Shown: in pieces, positions 23,393 to 33,658 of the stretch
Numbering within the stretch: position 1 is the first letter of the stretch
How the letters are laid out: every line of letters starts with the position of its first letter
NCBI RefSeq assembly: GCF_943192935.1
Contig: NZ_CALPCI010000002.1
Coordinates: forward strand, 1 to 64,000
DNA from: Limosilactobacillus caecicola
Lineage (GTDB): Bacteria; Bacillota; Bacilli; Lactobacillales; Lactobacillaceae
DNA length: 64,000 bases
Direction of reading: 5' to 3'
The notes under the pieces: generated by a model
Databases searched by the model: none
What the model saw: only the letters and a program-made list of their open reading frames with translations
Told to the model about the DNA's origin: nothing
Translations under genes and position numbers: made by a program

Positions 23393-25336
23393 ATGAAACC
23401 CGGATACATCATCGGTAATCGGTATAAAATAATCCGATCACTTGGTGAAGGCGGGATGGCAAATGTATATTTAGCGCATGATTTGGTCTTAGATCGCGAC
23501 GTTTCCGTGAAATTATTGCGTTTAGACCTGCGTGATGACCCACAAACGAAGAAACGATTTCAACGTGAGGCAATGGCCGCAACCCAATTAAATGATCCAA
23601 ATATCGTCGGGGTTTACGATATCGGTGAAGAGCATGGGATGCAGTACATGGTGATGCAATACGTTGAAGGAACGGATCTGAAAAAATATATTGCGCAACA
23701 TTACCCAATTCCACTTCCGCAAGTGCTTAATATTATGGAACAGGTGCTGTCGGCCGTTGAATCGGCCCATGAGCACGGGATTATTCACCGTGATTTAAAA
23801 CCACAAAATATTTTAATTGACCAAAATAAAAATTTAAAAATTACTGACTTTGGGATCGCGACCGCGAGCTTTGATAATTCGTTAACGCAGACCAATACCC
23901 TTGTTGGGTCAGTGCATTATCTATCACCGGAGCAAGCCCGGGGAAGCGTGGCCACCAAACAGTCAGATATCTATTCATTAGGGATTATTCTGTATGAACT
24001 TCTGACTGGTAAGGTCCCGTTTGAGGGTGAAAACGCCGTTTCAATTGCGTTAAAGCACTTCCGTGACCAGATCCCTTCGGTTACCAAAGTGAATTCGCAA
24101 ATTCCTCAAGCAATGGCCAATGTCGTCTATAAAGCGACTGCCAAGGACCCTAAGGAGCGCTACGCGAGTGCGAAAGAAATGGCGGCCGATTTACGGACGT
24201 CATTAGACGAGAGTCGGCAGAATGAAGCACCATTTCATGAACAGGATCATTGTAATGACGAAACCAAGGTGCTGAATTTAGATGAGATCAAACGGGCCCA
24301 GCGAGAAAGTCAGCCCGCCGATCAAGCTTTACCTGAGCGCGATCCTGGTCAAAACCACACTACCCAAGATGACGATCATCCATCAAACCACGCGACTCAA
24401 TCCAGGGGTAAATACCGGCGGTGGATCATCAGTGGCGTGATTGTTGCCGTAATTGCAGTGGCCTTTTGTGGCTGGTACTTTAACCGGCTGATTACAGTTC
24501 CTAATATTACTGGGATGACAGCGACGCAGGCTGAAAAGGTTTTGGCTAAGCGTCACCTGCGGGTCGGTAACATTACACGGACCACTAGCAAAGTTGTGGC
24601 GAAAAACCATATTGTCGCCATTGATGGTTCCGAACGGGTCCGCTTTGGGCGGTCGGTTGATATTGTGTTGAGTAGTGGTGTGAAAAGCTATCAAATGGCC
24701 GATTTTGTTGGCGAAAGTTATGCCGACACCGCCCGTGAACTCCGTAATAAGGGTTTTACGGTCAAGAAGGTGGCCGTGTATTCTAACAAGGTGGACGAGG
24801 GCACAATTATCAAGCAAAATGTGTCCGCAGGAAGTGTCGTTAAACCCGCTAACAAGATCATTACTCTGAAGGTCAGCAAGGGTGAACGGAAAATCAAAAT
24901 CCCGAATTTCAAGAATGTTGACCTGAATGAAGTTCAGAATTTTGCCAACAAAAATCATTTGCAACTCACGGTGACTAAAAAATCATCCAGCAAGATTGCA
25001 GTTAACCACGTGATTAGTCAAACGCCAAAGGCGGGTTCTAAGTTATCTGAAAACGATACTTTAACAGTTCAAGTAGCGGATACTGGTGCTAATTTAAAGA
25101 CTACTAATATTCAAATCAATATTCCGTTTGATGGCAATGGAGGCAAGAAGGAAAACCGGGTTCAGGTTTATATTTCTGATGCCTACCACAACCTGACGAT
25201 GGAGTATCAAGATATTACGATCAACCAAGAAACTACGATCAACGTCCCATTTACATTGCGTAATCATGAAATGGGTGCGTACAAAGTGATCCGCAATGGT
25301 AAAACGATTATGAGTGCTACCAACATTACTGGCTAG
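23393..25336 (+). CDS. pknB: PASTA-domain Ser/Thr protein kinase
   Basis: A 647-residue membrane kinase. The cytosolic Hanks-type domain (1-270) has the glycine loop [16 protein letters not shown] lysine, catalytic HRDLKPQNI and DFG. A charged linker (270-340) leads to one membrane helix ([20 protein letters not shown], about 343-362) and three outward-facing PASTA repeats (about 368-430, 435-505, 507-565) that bind muropeptides. A final domain of about 80 residues follows. It pairs with the upstream phosphatase prpC. Confidence 0.96.
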   Translation: MKPGYIIGNRYKIIRSLGEGGMANVYLAHDLVLDRDVSVKLLRLDLRDDPQTKKRFQREAMAATQLNDPNIVGVYDIGEEHGMQYMVMQYVEGTDLKKYIAQHYPIPLPQVLNIMEQVLSAVESAHEHGIIHRDLKPQNILIDQNKNLKITDFGIATASFDNSLTQTNTLVGSVHYLSPEQARGSVATKQSDIYSLGIILYELLTGKVPFEGENAVSIALKHFRDQIPSVTKVNSQIPQAMANVVYKATAKDPKERYASAKEMAADLRTSLDESRQNEAPFHEQDHCNDETKVLNLDEIKRAQRESQPADQALPERDPGQNHTTQDDDHPSNHATQSRGKYRRWIISGVIVAVIAVAFCGWYFNRLITVPNITGMTATQAEKVLAKRHLRVGNITRTTSKVVAKNHIVAIDGSERVRFGRSVDIVLSSGVKSYQMADFVGESYADTARELRNKGFTVKKVAVYSNKVDEGTIIKQNVSAGSVVKPANKIITLKVSKGERKIKIPNFKNVDLNEVQNFANKNHLQLTVTKKSSSKIAVNHVISQTPKAGSKLSENDTLTVQVADTGANLKTTNIQINIPFDGNGGKKENRVQVYISDAYHNLTMEYQDITINQETTINVPFTLRNHEMGAYKVIRNGKTIMSATNITG

Positions 25337-25356
25337 CAAAGAAAATGGAGGGACTT

Positions 25357-26226
25357 GTGCAAACTGGAACGATTCAACAATCTTTAAGCGGCTTTTACGA
25401 TATCGTGTCAGATGGTCAGATTCATCGAACACGGGCGCGTGGTAACTTTCGGAAGCGCGGAATTAAGCCACTCGTGGGGGACCATGTCGAATTTGAAGAT
25501 GGCTACTTGCTGGCCATTAACCCCCGCCGGAATCAATTGGTTCGGCCACTGGTGGCGAACGTTGATGCGGCGATTGTCGTGACGGCTGCCTGTGAACCAA
25601 CTTTTTCTAGTAACCTACTCGACCGGCAGCTAATTGCCCTCGAGGCTCAGCAAATTTCCCCGATTATTTTCTTTTCCAAAGTGGATTTGCTCGCTGACGA
25701 AGATTTGATGCGGCTCCAAAGGATTGCTGATGGTTACCGACGCATCGGGTATCCAGTTTATTTTAACCGTCAACCGTTCAATAAGCCTGATTTGGCGGAT
25801 TTAAAATCCCGGCTCGCAAATCAGGTTGTGACAATGATGGGGCAAACTGGGGCCGGTAAATCAACGTTGCTCAACCATTTGGCGCCGGATTTGGACCTGC
25901 CGACGGGGGAGATTTCACAAGCGCTCAAACGTGGCCGGCATACAACCCGGAAGGTGACTCTGCTCCAAGTGGGTACGGCGTTAATTGCGGATACCCCAGG
26001 ATTTTCGTCCTATGAAGATTTTACGATGACAAAAGAGAAACTACCGCAGCTCTTTCCAGAAATGCGGGCTTTAGCACCCCAGTGTAAGTTCCGTGGGTGT
26101 CTGCATTTAAAAGAACCTGGTTGTGCAGTGAAAACCGCGGTTGAACATGGTAAAATAATGCCGTCAAGGTATGATAATTATGTTCAATTTCAAGAACTAA
26201 TTAAAAACCAAAAACCAAAATACTGA
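25357..26226 (+). CDS. rsgA: Ribosome small-subunit-dependent GTPase RsgA
   Basis: A 289-residue late-stage 30S assembly factor. GTG 25357 ([12 protein letters not shown]) is preferred: GGAGGG at 25347-25352 sits five bases ahead of it, and the upstream ATG 25345 contains that ribosome site. The N-terminal OB domain is followed by a circularly permuted GTPase with FFSKVDL (G4) before the P-loop [12 protein letters not shown] and DTPGFSS (G3), then the zinc motif [14 protein letters not shown]. Belongs to the gmk-thiN cluster. Confidence 0.95.
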   Translation: MQTGTIQQSLSGFYDIVSDGQIHRTRARGNFRKRGIKPLVGDHVEFEDGYLLAINPRRNQLVRPLVANVDAAIVVTAACEPTFSSNLLDRQLIALEAQQISPIIFFSKVDLLADEDLMRLQRIADGYRRIGYPVYFNRQPFNKPDLADLKSRLANQVVTMMGQTGAGKSTLLNHLAPDLDLPTGEISQALKRGRHTTRKVTLLQVGTALIADTPGFSSYEDFTMTKEKLPQLFPEMRALAPQCKFRGCLHLKEPGCAVKTAVEHGKIMPSRYDNYVQFQELIKNQKPKY

Positions 26227-26242
26227 AGTGAGGTAATAGATT

Positions 26243-26896
26243 ATGATTAAAGTTGCACCATCAATTTTGAGTGCTGACTATGTCAACTTGCAAAAGGACA
26301 TTGAACTTGTTGACAAGGGCGGCGCAGAATACTTACACATTGATATTATGGACGGTAGTTTTGTACCCAGCATTTCATTTGGCCCTGGTTTTGTAAAAGC
26401 CATTCGTCCAATTACTAACATGGTGCTGGATGTTCACTTAATGGTGCAAAATCCTGAACACATTATTCCGGACTTTATTGATGCGGGTGCTGACATTATT
26501 GGTGTCCAAGTTGAAGCAACGCAGCACATTCACCGCGCTTTGCAAATCATTAAGAACGGCGGGGTGAAGGCCGAAGTAGTCATTAACCCTGGGACACCGG
26601 TTGAAATGATCAAGCCCGTATTACACATGGTTGATCAAGTGCTCGTGATGACTGTTAACCCAGGTTTTGGTGGCCAAAAGTTCTTACCAGAAACGGTTGA
26701 TAAGATTGCGGAACTAAACCAAATCAAGCAGGACAAGGGTTACGACTTTGACATCGAAATTGACGGTGGGGTTAATAACCAAACGGTTGTTGACTGCTAC
26801 AAGGCTGGTGCAACGGTCGCTGTTGCCGGTTCTTACGTCTATGGTGCTGACGATCCAGTTTCTCGGATTAACGCCATTAAGGACGCAACTAAATAA
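26243..26896 (+). CDS. rpe: Ribulose-phosphate 3-epimerase
   Basis: A 217-residue TIM barrel. The motifs are VAPSILSADYVNL at the start, HIDIMDGSFVPSISFG (metal His and Asp), LDVHLMV (metal His) and IEIDGGVNNQT (metal Asp). It interconverts ribulose-5-P and xylulose-5-P, which feeds the phosphoketolase route in heterofermentative lactobacilli. GTGAGGT precedes ATG 26243. Gene position after rsgA is conserved. Confidence 0.97.
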   Translation: MIKVAPSILSADYVNLQKDIELVDKGGAEYLHIDIMDGSFVPSISFGPGFVKAIRPITNMVLDVHLMVQNPEHIIPDFIDAGADIIGVQVEATQHIHRALQIIKNGGVKAEVVINPGTPVEMIKPVLHMVDQVLVMTVNPGFGGQKFLPETVDKIAELNQIKQDKGYDFDIEIDGGVNNQTVVDCYKAGATVAVAGSYVYGADDPVSRINAIKDATK

Positions 26897-26905
26897 ATAA
26901 TTAAT

Positions 26906-26938
26906 AGAGCGGGGCGCGGATGAGCCCAGCTCTTTTTG
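26906..26938 (+). terminator. Hairpin between rpe and thiN
   Basis: AGAGC...GCTCT outer and GGGC...GCCC inner stems followed by TTTTTG. Confidence 0.75.
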
Positions 26939-26951
26939 TTAGGAGTAGGGA

Positions 26952-27614
26952 ATGAAAACTATCAATATCATGGTCGGCGGCCCAGCGAGTGAGATTCCAG
27001 TTCAAGAGATTGAACGTCGTCGACAAGAATCGTGGATTGGGATTGATTATGGGGCGACGTACTTGTTAAAACATGGGATCATCCCTGAGGTGGCGGCCGG
27101 CGATTTTGATTCTACCTCCACGACAGAACTACAACGACTCATCCATCAGGTTAGCGATGTGCGTAAATTACCTAGCGAAAAGGACGTTACTGATACCCAG
27201 TATGGCACCCGATTAGCAATTGACGAGTATCACCCCGAGCAGATTAATATTTTTGGAGGGACTGGTGGCCGCCTAGATCAGTTACTGGCTAACCTGTTTA
27301 TGCCCCTGCAACCAGCGTACCGGGATTACCTAACTAAAATTCGCTTCATTGATCGTGAGAATACGGTGGATTACTATGGGCCAGGAGAGTATGCTGTGAC
27401 CAAAAATCCCCGAATGCGGTACTTGGCGTTCGTGAATTTGACGCTCGTTGAAAATCTAACCTTGCCGGATGAAAAATATCCGCTTCACCAGTTCAGTTCG
27501 ACATTGCCATTTTCGTGGTCGAGTAATGAATTTATTGGTGACATTAATCATTTTTCTTTTACAAAAGGAATCGTTGCGGTGATTCAAAGTTATGATCAAA
27601 TGCACGGAAATTGA
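26952..27614 (+). CDS. thiN: Thiamine pyrophosphokinase
   Basis: A 220-residue enzyme that makes thiamine diphosphate from thiamine and ATP. Typical blocks are GIDYGATYLL, AAGDFDSTS, LPSEKDVTDTQ and IFGGTGGRLDQLLANL. The C-terminal thiamine-binding domain is LPFSWSSNEF and following. TAGGAGTAGGG precedes ATG 26952. Thiamine diphosphate is needed by phosphoketolase, in line with rpe next door. A hairpin separates it from rpe but the order is conserved. Confidence 0.95.
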   Translation: MKTINIMVGGPASEIPVQEIERRRQESWIGIDYGATYLLKHGIIPEVAAGDFDSTSTTELQRLIHQVSDVRKLPSEKDVTDTQYGTRLAIDEYHPEQINIFGGTGGRLDQLLANLFMPLQPAYRDYLTKIRFIDRENTVDYYGPGEYAVTKNPRMRYLAFVNLTLVENLTLPDEKYPLHQFSSTLPFSWSSNEFIGDINHFSFTKGIVAVIQSYDQMHGN

Positions 27615-27645
27615 TGTGTCAAGTAAAAATACTTGAAAGAAACTG

Positions 27646-27674
27646 TTGCAAAGTCTGGTTGGCTATGGTAAATT
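27646..27674 (+). promoter_or_regulatory. Promoter of rpmB
   Basis: TTGCAA (27646-27651), 17-bp spacer, TAAATT (27669-27674), 62 bases before the gene. Confidence 0.55.
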
Positions 27675-27735
27675 ATTTAGGTGAGTTACAGCGCATTTGC
27701 GCACGAAAGAACTGATGAGGAGAGGAGGTTCCATC

Positions 27736-27924
27736 ATGGCTAAGGATTTTATTACTGGTAAGAAGACTACCTTCGGTAACAAGCGTTCCCACGCCCTTAA
27801 CTCAACTCGTCGCAGCTGGAAGCCTAATTTGCAAAAAGCTACTATTTTAGTTAATGGTAAGCCAAAGAAGGTTTACGTTTCAGCACGTACTTTGAAGTCG
27901 GGTAAGGTTACTCGTGTTAACTAA
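27736..27924 (+). CDS. rpmB: 50S ribosomal protein L28
   Basis: A 62-residue L28. ATG 27736 ([22 protein letters not shown]) follows GGAGAGGAGG; the longer frame upstream lies in the leader. The core [25 protein letters not shown] is typical, and there are no CxxC zinc motifs, so it is the zinc-free form. Single-gene unit with its own promoter and terminator. Confidence 0.97.
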   Translation: MAKDFITGKKTTFGNKRSHALNSTRRSWKPNLQKATILVNGKPKKVYVSARTLKSGKVTRVN

Positions 27925-27933
27925 ATAAAAAGT

Positions 27934-27961
27934 AGCTGCCCTTGGGCAGCTTTTTTTTATT
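27934..27961 (+). terminator. Terminator of rpmB
   Basis: Stem AGCTGCCC / GGGCAGCT with a TT loop and eight Ts. Confidence 0.92.
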
Positions 27962-27991
27962 TCATGGGTTTACTCACCACAGGTTGGAAAT

Positions 27992-28019
27992 TTGTCCAGG
28001 TTGCTAAGTGTGGTAAAAT
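27992..28019 (+). promoter_or_regulatory. Promoter of the asp23-fakA unit
   Basis: TTGTCC (27992-27997), 16-bp spacer, TAAAAT (28014-28019). Confidence 0.5.
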
Positions 28020-28057
28020 AGTTAAGAATTCATTAATCACGACAAGGAGGCCATAAA

Positions 28058-28420
28058 ATGGCAGTGAAGATTAAAACACAATCAGGTACGATTGATATTT
28101 CCAACGACGTTATTTCAACCGTAGTTGGTGGTGCGGCTACTGATAATTACGGAGTTGTCGGTATGGCTAGTCGCAATCCATTAAAGGATGGCTTTAATAA
28201 AATTTTGCAACGTGATAATTACAGCCAAGGAGTGGTTGTCCGTCAACAGGATAACGGTATTGCTGTAGAAGTTAATATTATTGTTGAATATGGTATTAAG
28301 ATTTCCGAAGTTTCTAAGAGTGTCCAGGAAAAGGTTAAGTACAACCTAGAAACACTACTCGGGATTACCGCAAATGACGTGAATGTCAACGTGCAAGGCG
28401 TCCGCGTTTCTGAAGACTAA
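28058..28420 (+). CDS. Asp23/Gls24 family protein (YloU-like)
   Basis: A 120-residue Asp23-family protein, second copy in the window (other at 7810). Domain features are IDISNDVISTVVGGAATDNYGVVGM at the start, VEVNIIVEYGIKISEVSKSVQEKV in the middle and VNVNVQGVRV at the end. The pairing with the fakA gene 22 bases downstream is conserved in Firmicutes (yloU-yloV). Function is unclear; a role at the membrane or in lipid metabolism fits the partner. AAGGAGG precedes ATG 28058. Confidence 0.9.
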   Translation: MAVKIKTQSGTIDISNDVISTVVGGAATDNYGVVGMASRNPLKDGFNKILQRDNYSQGVVVRQQDNGIAVEVNIIVEYGIKISEVSKSVQEKVKYNLETLLGITANDVNVNVQGVRVSED

Positions 28421-28442
28421 AGTATGAGGCGGAGGAATTATT

Positions 28443-30149
28443 TTGGCAGTAACAAAGATAACAAATCGTGAATTTGATAAGATGGTTCAGGCAGCGGCAC
28501 AAAAGCTGGAACAAAACGCTGAATTCATTAATTCATTAAATGTGTTCCCAGTTCCCGATGGCGATACTGGGACTAACATGGCCTCCTCGATGTCGAGTGG
28601 TGCCGAATATGAACAACGTGAAAAGAGCGTAAACGTCGGTGATTTAAGCGCCGCCCTTTCAAAGGGACTGTTGATGGGGGCTCGGGGAAACTCCGGTGTC
28701 ATCTTATCCCAAATTTTTCGTGGCTTTGCGAATGGTTGCAAGGACAAGAAGGAATTGAATGCTCAAGAATTTGTGGACGCTTATGCTAATGGTGCTAAAA
28801 CTGCCTATAAGGCGGTGATGAAGCCGACCGAAGGGACGATCTTAACGGTGGTTCGGGAATCAGCGCAAGCCGGTCTTGAGGCGGTGAAATCCACTGACGA
28901 CATCGTCGCAATTTTAGAACAAATTTGTGATGCCGCGGATGCAGCTTTGAAGAAGACACCGGACCTGTTGCCCGTTTTAAAAGAAGTTGGGGTTGTCGAT
29001 TCTGGTGGCCAAGGGCTTGTTTTTGTTCTCCATGCCTTCCTGGAAGCTTTGACTGGCAAAGTGACCTTGGAAGACCAAGCCGCTCCAGAAAGTTCTAAAA
29101 TCGATGAAATGGTTAACGCCCTTGATCACCAAAGTGTGCAAGGCAAGCTCGATCCAAAAGATATTGAATTTACTTACTGTACCCAAATGTTGGTCCGGAT
29201 CGGCCGTGGCAAGCAAGTGACCCAAAAGTTTGATTATGATACTTTCTACAATCACTTGGCAAAGATGGGTGACAGTTTACTGGTCATTAATGATGATTCA
29301 GTAGTGCGGGTTCACGTCCATACTGAGCACCCGGGTGAAGTTTTGAGTTGGGGCCAACAATTTGGTGACTTGCAGACGATCGAAATTCATAACATGGTCT
29401 GGCAACAAGAAGAAATTATGGAAGAAGACGAAGAAGCTGCTGAGGAAACCGCCGTTGCTGAGGCAACGACTTCGCAAACTAGCGATCAAGATATAGAGAC
29501 GGCCGTGATCGCTGTGGCGGCTGGTGAGGGTCTTCAAAAGCTTTTGAAGAGTTTGGGAGTCACCCACATCATTAGTGGGGGCCAGACAATGAACCCAAGT
29601 ATCCAGGACATTGCCGATGCTATTAACAATAGCGGCGCCAAGCAAGCAATTGTTTTGCCGGACAATGGGAATATTTTCATGGCGGCCGACCAGGCCAAGG
29701 AGATTGCCGACATTCCAACCGCGGTTGTTCATACTAAGACAATTCCACAAGCCATGACAGCCCTTCTTGATTTCAACCCAGATAACAGTTTGGCAGAAAA
29801 TCAAGCGGCAATGGAAGACGTTCTTGACACCGTCAAGAGCGGCTCAGTCACCACTGCAGTGCGGGATACGACCGTGAATGGTGTGGAGATCAAGAAGGAT
29901 GATTTTATTGGCATCGTTGATGGTGACATTACAAACACCGGTAGCGATGTCAAGACCACGGCTGAAGAGATGATCAAGCAAATGCTTGATGAAGACAGCA
30001 GTGTGGTTACGATTTATTTCGGTGAAGATGGCTCTGCAGAAGTGGCTGATCAACTACAAGCAGCAGTCGAAGAACTGGACGATGAACTTGATGTTCAAGT
30101 CTATGAAGGGGATCAACCAGTTTACCCATATTTAATTTCTGTAGAATAA
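28443..30149 (+). CDS. fakA: Fatty acid kinase catalytic subunit FakA (DAK2/DegV-linked)
   Basis: A 568-residue kinase of the DhaL/DAK2 family. TTG 28443 follows GCGGAGG. The N-terminal ATP-binding domain (1-200) has NVFPVPDGDTGTNMASSMSSG and MGARGNSGVILSQIFRG; middle and C-terminal domains bind the fatty-acid carrier FakB (absent from the window). In Firmicutes FakA phosphorylates exogenous fatty acids so that PlsX/PlsY can use the acyl phosphate; plsX lies 2 kb downstream. Length and domain order match. Confidence 0.94.
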   Translation: MAVTKITNREFDKMVQAAAQKLEQNAEFINSLNVFPVPDGDTGTNMASSMSSGAEYEQREKSVNVGDLSAALSKGLLMGARGNSGVILSQIFRGFANGCKDKKELNAQEFVDAYANGAKTAYKAVMKPTEGTILTVVRESAQAGLEAVKSTDDIVAILEQICDAADAALKKTPDLLPVLKEVGVVDSGGQGLVFVLHAFLEALTGKVTLEDQAAPESSKIDEMVNALDHQSVQGKLDPKDIEFTYCTQMLVRIGRGKQVTQKFDYDTFYNHLAKMGDSLLVINDDSVVRVHVHTEHPGEVLSWGQQFGDLQTIEIHNMVWQQEEIMEEDEEAAEETAVAEATTSQTSDQDIETAVIAVAAGEGLQKLLKSLGVTHIISGGQTMNPSIQDIADAINNSGAKQAIVLPDNGNIFMAADQAKEIADIPTAVVHTKTIPQAMTALLDFNPDNSLAENQAAMEDVLDTVKSGSVTTAVRDTTVNGVEIKKDDFIGIVDGDITNTGSDVKTTAEEMIKQMLDEDSSVVTIYFGEDGSAEVADQLQAAVEELDDELDVQVYEGDQPVYPYLISVE

Positions 30150-30156
30150 CAAGCAG

Positions 30157-30198
30157 TGGGTTGGGAAATAGCGTGATGTTATTTCACAACCCCTTTTG
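30157..30198 (+). terminator. Terminator after fakA
   Basis: Stem GTGGGTTGGGAAATA / TATTTCACAACCC (one mismatch) followed by CTTTTG. Confidence 0.8.
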
Positions 30199-30221
30199 TT
30201 ATCAGTGAAGGGAGGGACATC

Positions 30222-32252
30222 ATGAAGAGTTTGCAAGATCCGGTAACTGCTTTGCGGGGGGTTGGCCCGAAGATGGCTGACAATCTAGCCACCCTCAATA
30301 TCAAGACCGTCGAGGATTTATTGACCTACTTTCCCAATCGGTACGATGATTTTGCCCCAACAAACCTCGAAACTGCTGTGGACAAGCAAAAGGTAACGGT
30401 TCACGGCACGATTGTGTCAGAACCGATGATGTCCCGTTTTGGGTACCGGCGAACCCGGTTAGCCTTTCGGCTCATGATCGGTCATAATGTCGTTCAGGTG
30501 GTTTATTTTAACCAACCATATTTGAAAAAACAGGTGATTGCCAATCATGATGTGACGGTGTTGGGAACCTGGAATGCTGGTCGGCAAGAAATTCAGGGAA
30601 CTAAATTGCTCTCCAATAATAATCAACAGGAGATGGGCGCAATTTATCCCGCTAACAAGCAAGTTCATCAAGCCACGTTACGGAAGTTGATTCGTGTGGC
30701 ATATAACAGTTATTCCGATGTAATTGCAACATTATTACCGATTAGTTTCCGCCAACGGTATCAATTGTTGGATCGTAAAACAATGATTCACGACCTCCAT
30801 TTCCCAGTAGATGGCCAAGCTGCTAAAATGGCGCGGCGGACTGCGGTTTATGAGGAATTCTTTCTTTTCCAGTTACGGTTGCAAGCCATTCGCCGTGCGC
30901 ATCGTCAAAAAGACGGTCAGCAGATCCTTTATAATAATGACGAACTGCGGGACTTCATCAAAACGATCCCGTTTGAGCTGACGAGGGCACAAAAGCGGGT
31001 CGTTAACGAAATCTGTCGTGACTTACGAAGTCCGTTTCAAATGAACCGGCTGTTGCAAGGTGATGTTGGGTCTGGGAAAACGATTGTTGCGGCGATTGCG
31101 ATTTATGCAGCCGTCATTGCTGGTTTTCAAACCGCATTGATGGCCCCCACCGAAATCCTGGCGGCCCAGCACGCTCAAAAATTAGCGAAAGTTTTTGAAA
31201 GGACCCACGTCAATATTGGCTTGCTGACTGGTTCGATGAATGCTAAGCAAAAGAAAATGATGCTTCAGGGAATTAAGGATGGTAGCATTAACCTCATTGT
31301 TGGTACCCATGCCCTGATCCAGGATCAGGTGGAGTACGCTAACTTAGGGTTGGCGATTATTGATGAACAACACCGTTTCGGGGTGCACCAACGACAGCAG
31401 TTACGGATGAAGGGCCAGTGGCCAGACGTGTTAGCCATGACGGCAACTCCGATTCCACGAACGCTAGCCATCACCAGCTATGGTGAAATGGACGTGTCGG
31501 TCATTGATGAACTCCCGGCGGGGCGACAGCCGATCAAAACGACCTGGTTGAAAGGCAACCAGTCTGAACAGGCCTTGCAATTTTTAAAAGGACAGCTGGC
31601 GCAGGGGGCTCAAGTGTATGTGGTCTCACCATTGATTGAACAGTCTGAGACTTTAGATGTTCAAAATGCTACGGACCTCTACCAGGAATTTGCGGAATAT
31701 TTTGCGCCAAAATACCAGGTGGGTCTGCTGCATGGCCGGATGGATAACGAGCAAAAAGAACAGGTGATGAAGGATTTCAACGCTAACCACCTCCAAGTCT
31801 TGGTATCGACAACCGTAATTGAGGTGGGGGTCGATAATCCGAACGCCTCCGTAATGTTGATCTATGATGCTGATCGTTTTGGGTTAGCACAATTACACCA
31901 ATTACGAGGCCGGGTCGGGCGTGGAAAACGCCAGAGTTATTGTTTACTAGTGGCGGACCCGAAAACCGAGGACGGGGTTCGACGCATGAAAACAATGGTC
32001 CAAACCACCGATGGCTTTGTGGTTGCCCAGCGAGACCTGGAATTACGGGGGTCCGGTGATGTCTTGGGAAGCAAACAATCAGGAATCCCAGACTTTAAAG
32101 TTGGGGACCCGGTCGCTGATTTAAAAATTTTACAGATTGCTCGTGCCGATGCTGGTGATTTGATCAATACTCCTGGTTGGGATGAAAAGGATGAAAATCA
32201 GCCACTTGTGTATTACCTGAAACGACATGAACTAACAACACATTTTGATTAA
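30222..32252 (+). CDS. recG: ATP-dependent DNA helicase RecG
   Basis: A 676-residue fork-reversal helicase. The N-terminal wedge/OB domain spans about 50-155 (QKVTVHGTIVSE, VTVLGTWN). The helicase core has Walker A GDVGSGKTIVAA, the DEQH box typical of RecG, TATPIPRTLAI, and motif VI HQLRGRVGRG. AAGGGAGGG precedes ATG 30222. Followed after 14 bases by plsX, the usual firmicute order. Confidence 0.97.
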   Translation: MKSLQDPVTALRGVGPKMADNLATLNIKTVEDLLTYFPNRYDDFAPTNLETAVDKQKVTVHGTIVSEPMMSRFGYRRTRLAFRLMIGHNVVQVVYFNQPYLKKQVIANHDVTVLGTWNAGRQEIQGTKLLSNNNQQEMGAIYPANKQVHQATLRKLIRVAYNSYSDVIATLLPISFRQRYQLLDRKTMIHDLHFPVDGQAAKMARRTAVYEEFFLFQLRLQAIRRAHRQKDGQQILYNNDELRDFIKTIPFELTRAQKRVVNEICRDLRSPFQMNRLLQGDVGSGKTIVAAIAIYAAVIAGFQTALMAPTEILAAQHAQKLAKVFERTHVNIGLLTGSMNAKQKKMMLQGIKDGSINLIVGTHALIQDQVEYANLGLAIIDEQHRFGVHQRQQLRMKGQWPDVLAMTATPIPRTLAITSYGEMDVSVIDELPAGRQPIKTTWLKGNQSEQALQFLKGQLAQGAQVYVVSPLIEQSETLDVQNATDLYQEFAEYFAPKYQVGLLHGRMDNEQKEQVMKDFNANHLQVLVSTTVIEVGVDNPNASVMLIYDADRFGLAQLHQLRGRVGRGKRQSYCLLVADPKTEDGVRRMKTMVQTTDGFVVAQRDLELRGSGDVLGSKQSGIPDFKVGDPVADLKILQIARADAGDLINTPGWDEKDENQPLVYYLKRHELTTHFD

Positions 32253-32266
32253 GAGAGGAATAAAGA

Positions 32267-33283
32267 ATGAAAATCGCAGTAGATGCAATGGGTGGCGACA
32301 ACGCACCTCAAGTTATTATTGAAGGAGTCGAAGCGGCCCGTAACCAGTTTTCTGATATTGAATTTCTATTATTTGGTGATGAGGATAAGGTCAAACCCTT
32401 GATTAAGGATCAGACCCGGCTGACAATTGTGCCCACGACGGAAGAAATTGCGATGGGTGAGGAACCAGTGCGGGCAATTCGTAAGAAAAAGGATTCTTCA
32501 ATTGTCCGGGCTGCACAAGCGGTCAAGGATGGCGAAGCGGATGCCTTCTTCTCGGCTGGGAATACCGGAGCAATTCTGGCGGCCGGTATTTTTATTGTCG
32601 GGCGGATTAAGGGAATTGATCGCCCCGGCCTGACTAGTGTTTTACCAATTGCGCAACCTGGTACTCAGGGCCACGGTTTTGTGTACTTGGACTCAGGGGC
32701 CAATGCAGAATCAAAGGAGAAAAATTTGGTTCAATTTGCTCACCTTGGTCGTTTCTATGCGCAAAACGTTTTGAATGTTCAAAACCCGCGGGTAGCTTTG
32801 TTAAATAACGGGGCTGAAGAGGATAAGGGTGATTCACTTCACAAGAGTGTCCACCAAGATTTAAAGGCGGAACAAGACATTAACTTTGTCGGTAACATTG
32901 AAGCTGGGGAGCTGCTTCATGGTAAGGCGGATGTTGTCGTTTCTGATGGTTGGACCGCGAATGCTGCTTTAAAGGCCACGGAAGGTTCTGTCCGGATGAT
33001 GCTGACCTTGATTAAAGATGGCATCCTGAATGGCGGTTTGCAGGCCAAACTCGGTTACTTACTCCTCAAACCGGTCTTTCATAAAATTGGTGGCTTGATG
33101 AACCCTTCAGTCTACGGCGGTGCCGTCCTGTTGGGCTTGAAGGCGCCGGTAGTGAAGGCTCACGGTTCCGCAGATGTGACGGCAGTTTCCAAAACGATCG
33201 AGCAAATTCATACCATGATTAGCACGGATGTGATTGGCCAAACTGTCGATTTCTTTAGTAACGAAGAAAACGTAGACAAGTAA
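32267..33283 (+). CDS. plsX: Phosphate acyltransferase PlsX
   Basis: A 338-residue enzyme that makes acyl phosphate from acyl-ACP for phosphatidic acid synthesis. Signatures are KIAVDAMGGDNAP at the N-terminus, FFSAGNTGAILAAG and LLNNGAEEDKGD. It follows recG and precedes acpP, a conserved cluster. The FapR regulator found here in bacilli is absent, as in most lactobacilli. GAGAGG precedes ATG 32267. Confidence 0.97.
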   Translation: MKIAVDAMGGDNAPQVIIEGVEAARNQFSDIEFLLFGDEDKVKPLIKDQTRLTIVPTTEEIAMGEEPVRAIRKKKDSSIVRAAQAVKDGEADAFFSAGNTGAILAAGIFIVGRIKGIDRPGLTSVLPIAQPGTQGHGFVYLDSGANAESKEKNLVQFAHLGRFYAQNVLNVQNPRVALLNNGAEEDKGDSLHKSVHQDLKAEQDINFVGNIEAGELLHGKADVVVSDGWTANAALKATEGSVRMMLTLIKDGILNGGLQAKLGYLLLKPVFHKIGGLMNPSVYGGAVLLGLKAPVVKAHGSADVTAVSKTIEQIHTMISTDVIGQTVDFFSNEENVDK

Positions 33284-33340
33284 AGAAAAGCAAAGTAAAA
33301 TAAAGTAGTTATAGTTCTAAAATATAAGAGGTATTTAGCA

Positions 33341-33589
33341 ATGGAAAAGAATGAAATCTTTGATAAAGTCTCAGCAATTGTTGCTGATCACTTTGACATT
33401 GATCGTGCCAAGATTACCGATGATTTAAATTTAAAAACGGATCTCGATGCTGACTCAATCGACTTTGTGGAATTCGTTTTGGAAATTGAGGATACCTTCG
33501 GGGCCGAAATTGATGATTCTGAAGCAGAGAAATTAAGTACGATCGGTGAAGTAGTGGATTACATTGCTGCTCACCAAAACGATAAGTAA
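33341..33589 (+). CDS. acpP: Acyl carrier protein
   Basis: An 82-residue acidic ACP. The phosphopantetheine serine is in the DLDADSIDFVEFVLEIED block (DADSID replaces the common DSLD wording with Ile after Ser). AAGAGG precedes ATG 33341. It shuttles acyl chains for fatty-acid and phospholipid synthesis and serves the neighbouring plsX. The 57-base gap after plsX is AT-rich. Confidence 0.94.
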   Translation: MEKNEIFDKVSAIVADHFDIDRAKITDDLNLKTDLDADSIDFVEFVLEIEDTFGAEIDDSEAEKLSTIGEVVDYIAAHQNDK

Positions 33590-33607
33590 TTTTTGAGAAC
33601 ATGAAAG

Positions 33608-33646
33608 AAGGCCGCGGTGAAAAGCATTCATCGACGGCTTTTTTAG
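33608..33646 (+). terminator. Hairpin between acpP and rnc
   Basis: Stem GCCGCGGTGAA / TTCATCGACGGC (with one bulge) followed by TTTTTT. It overlaps the region just before the rnc ribosome site. Confidence 0.75.
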
Positions 33647-33658
33647 GAAAGGATAAGT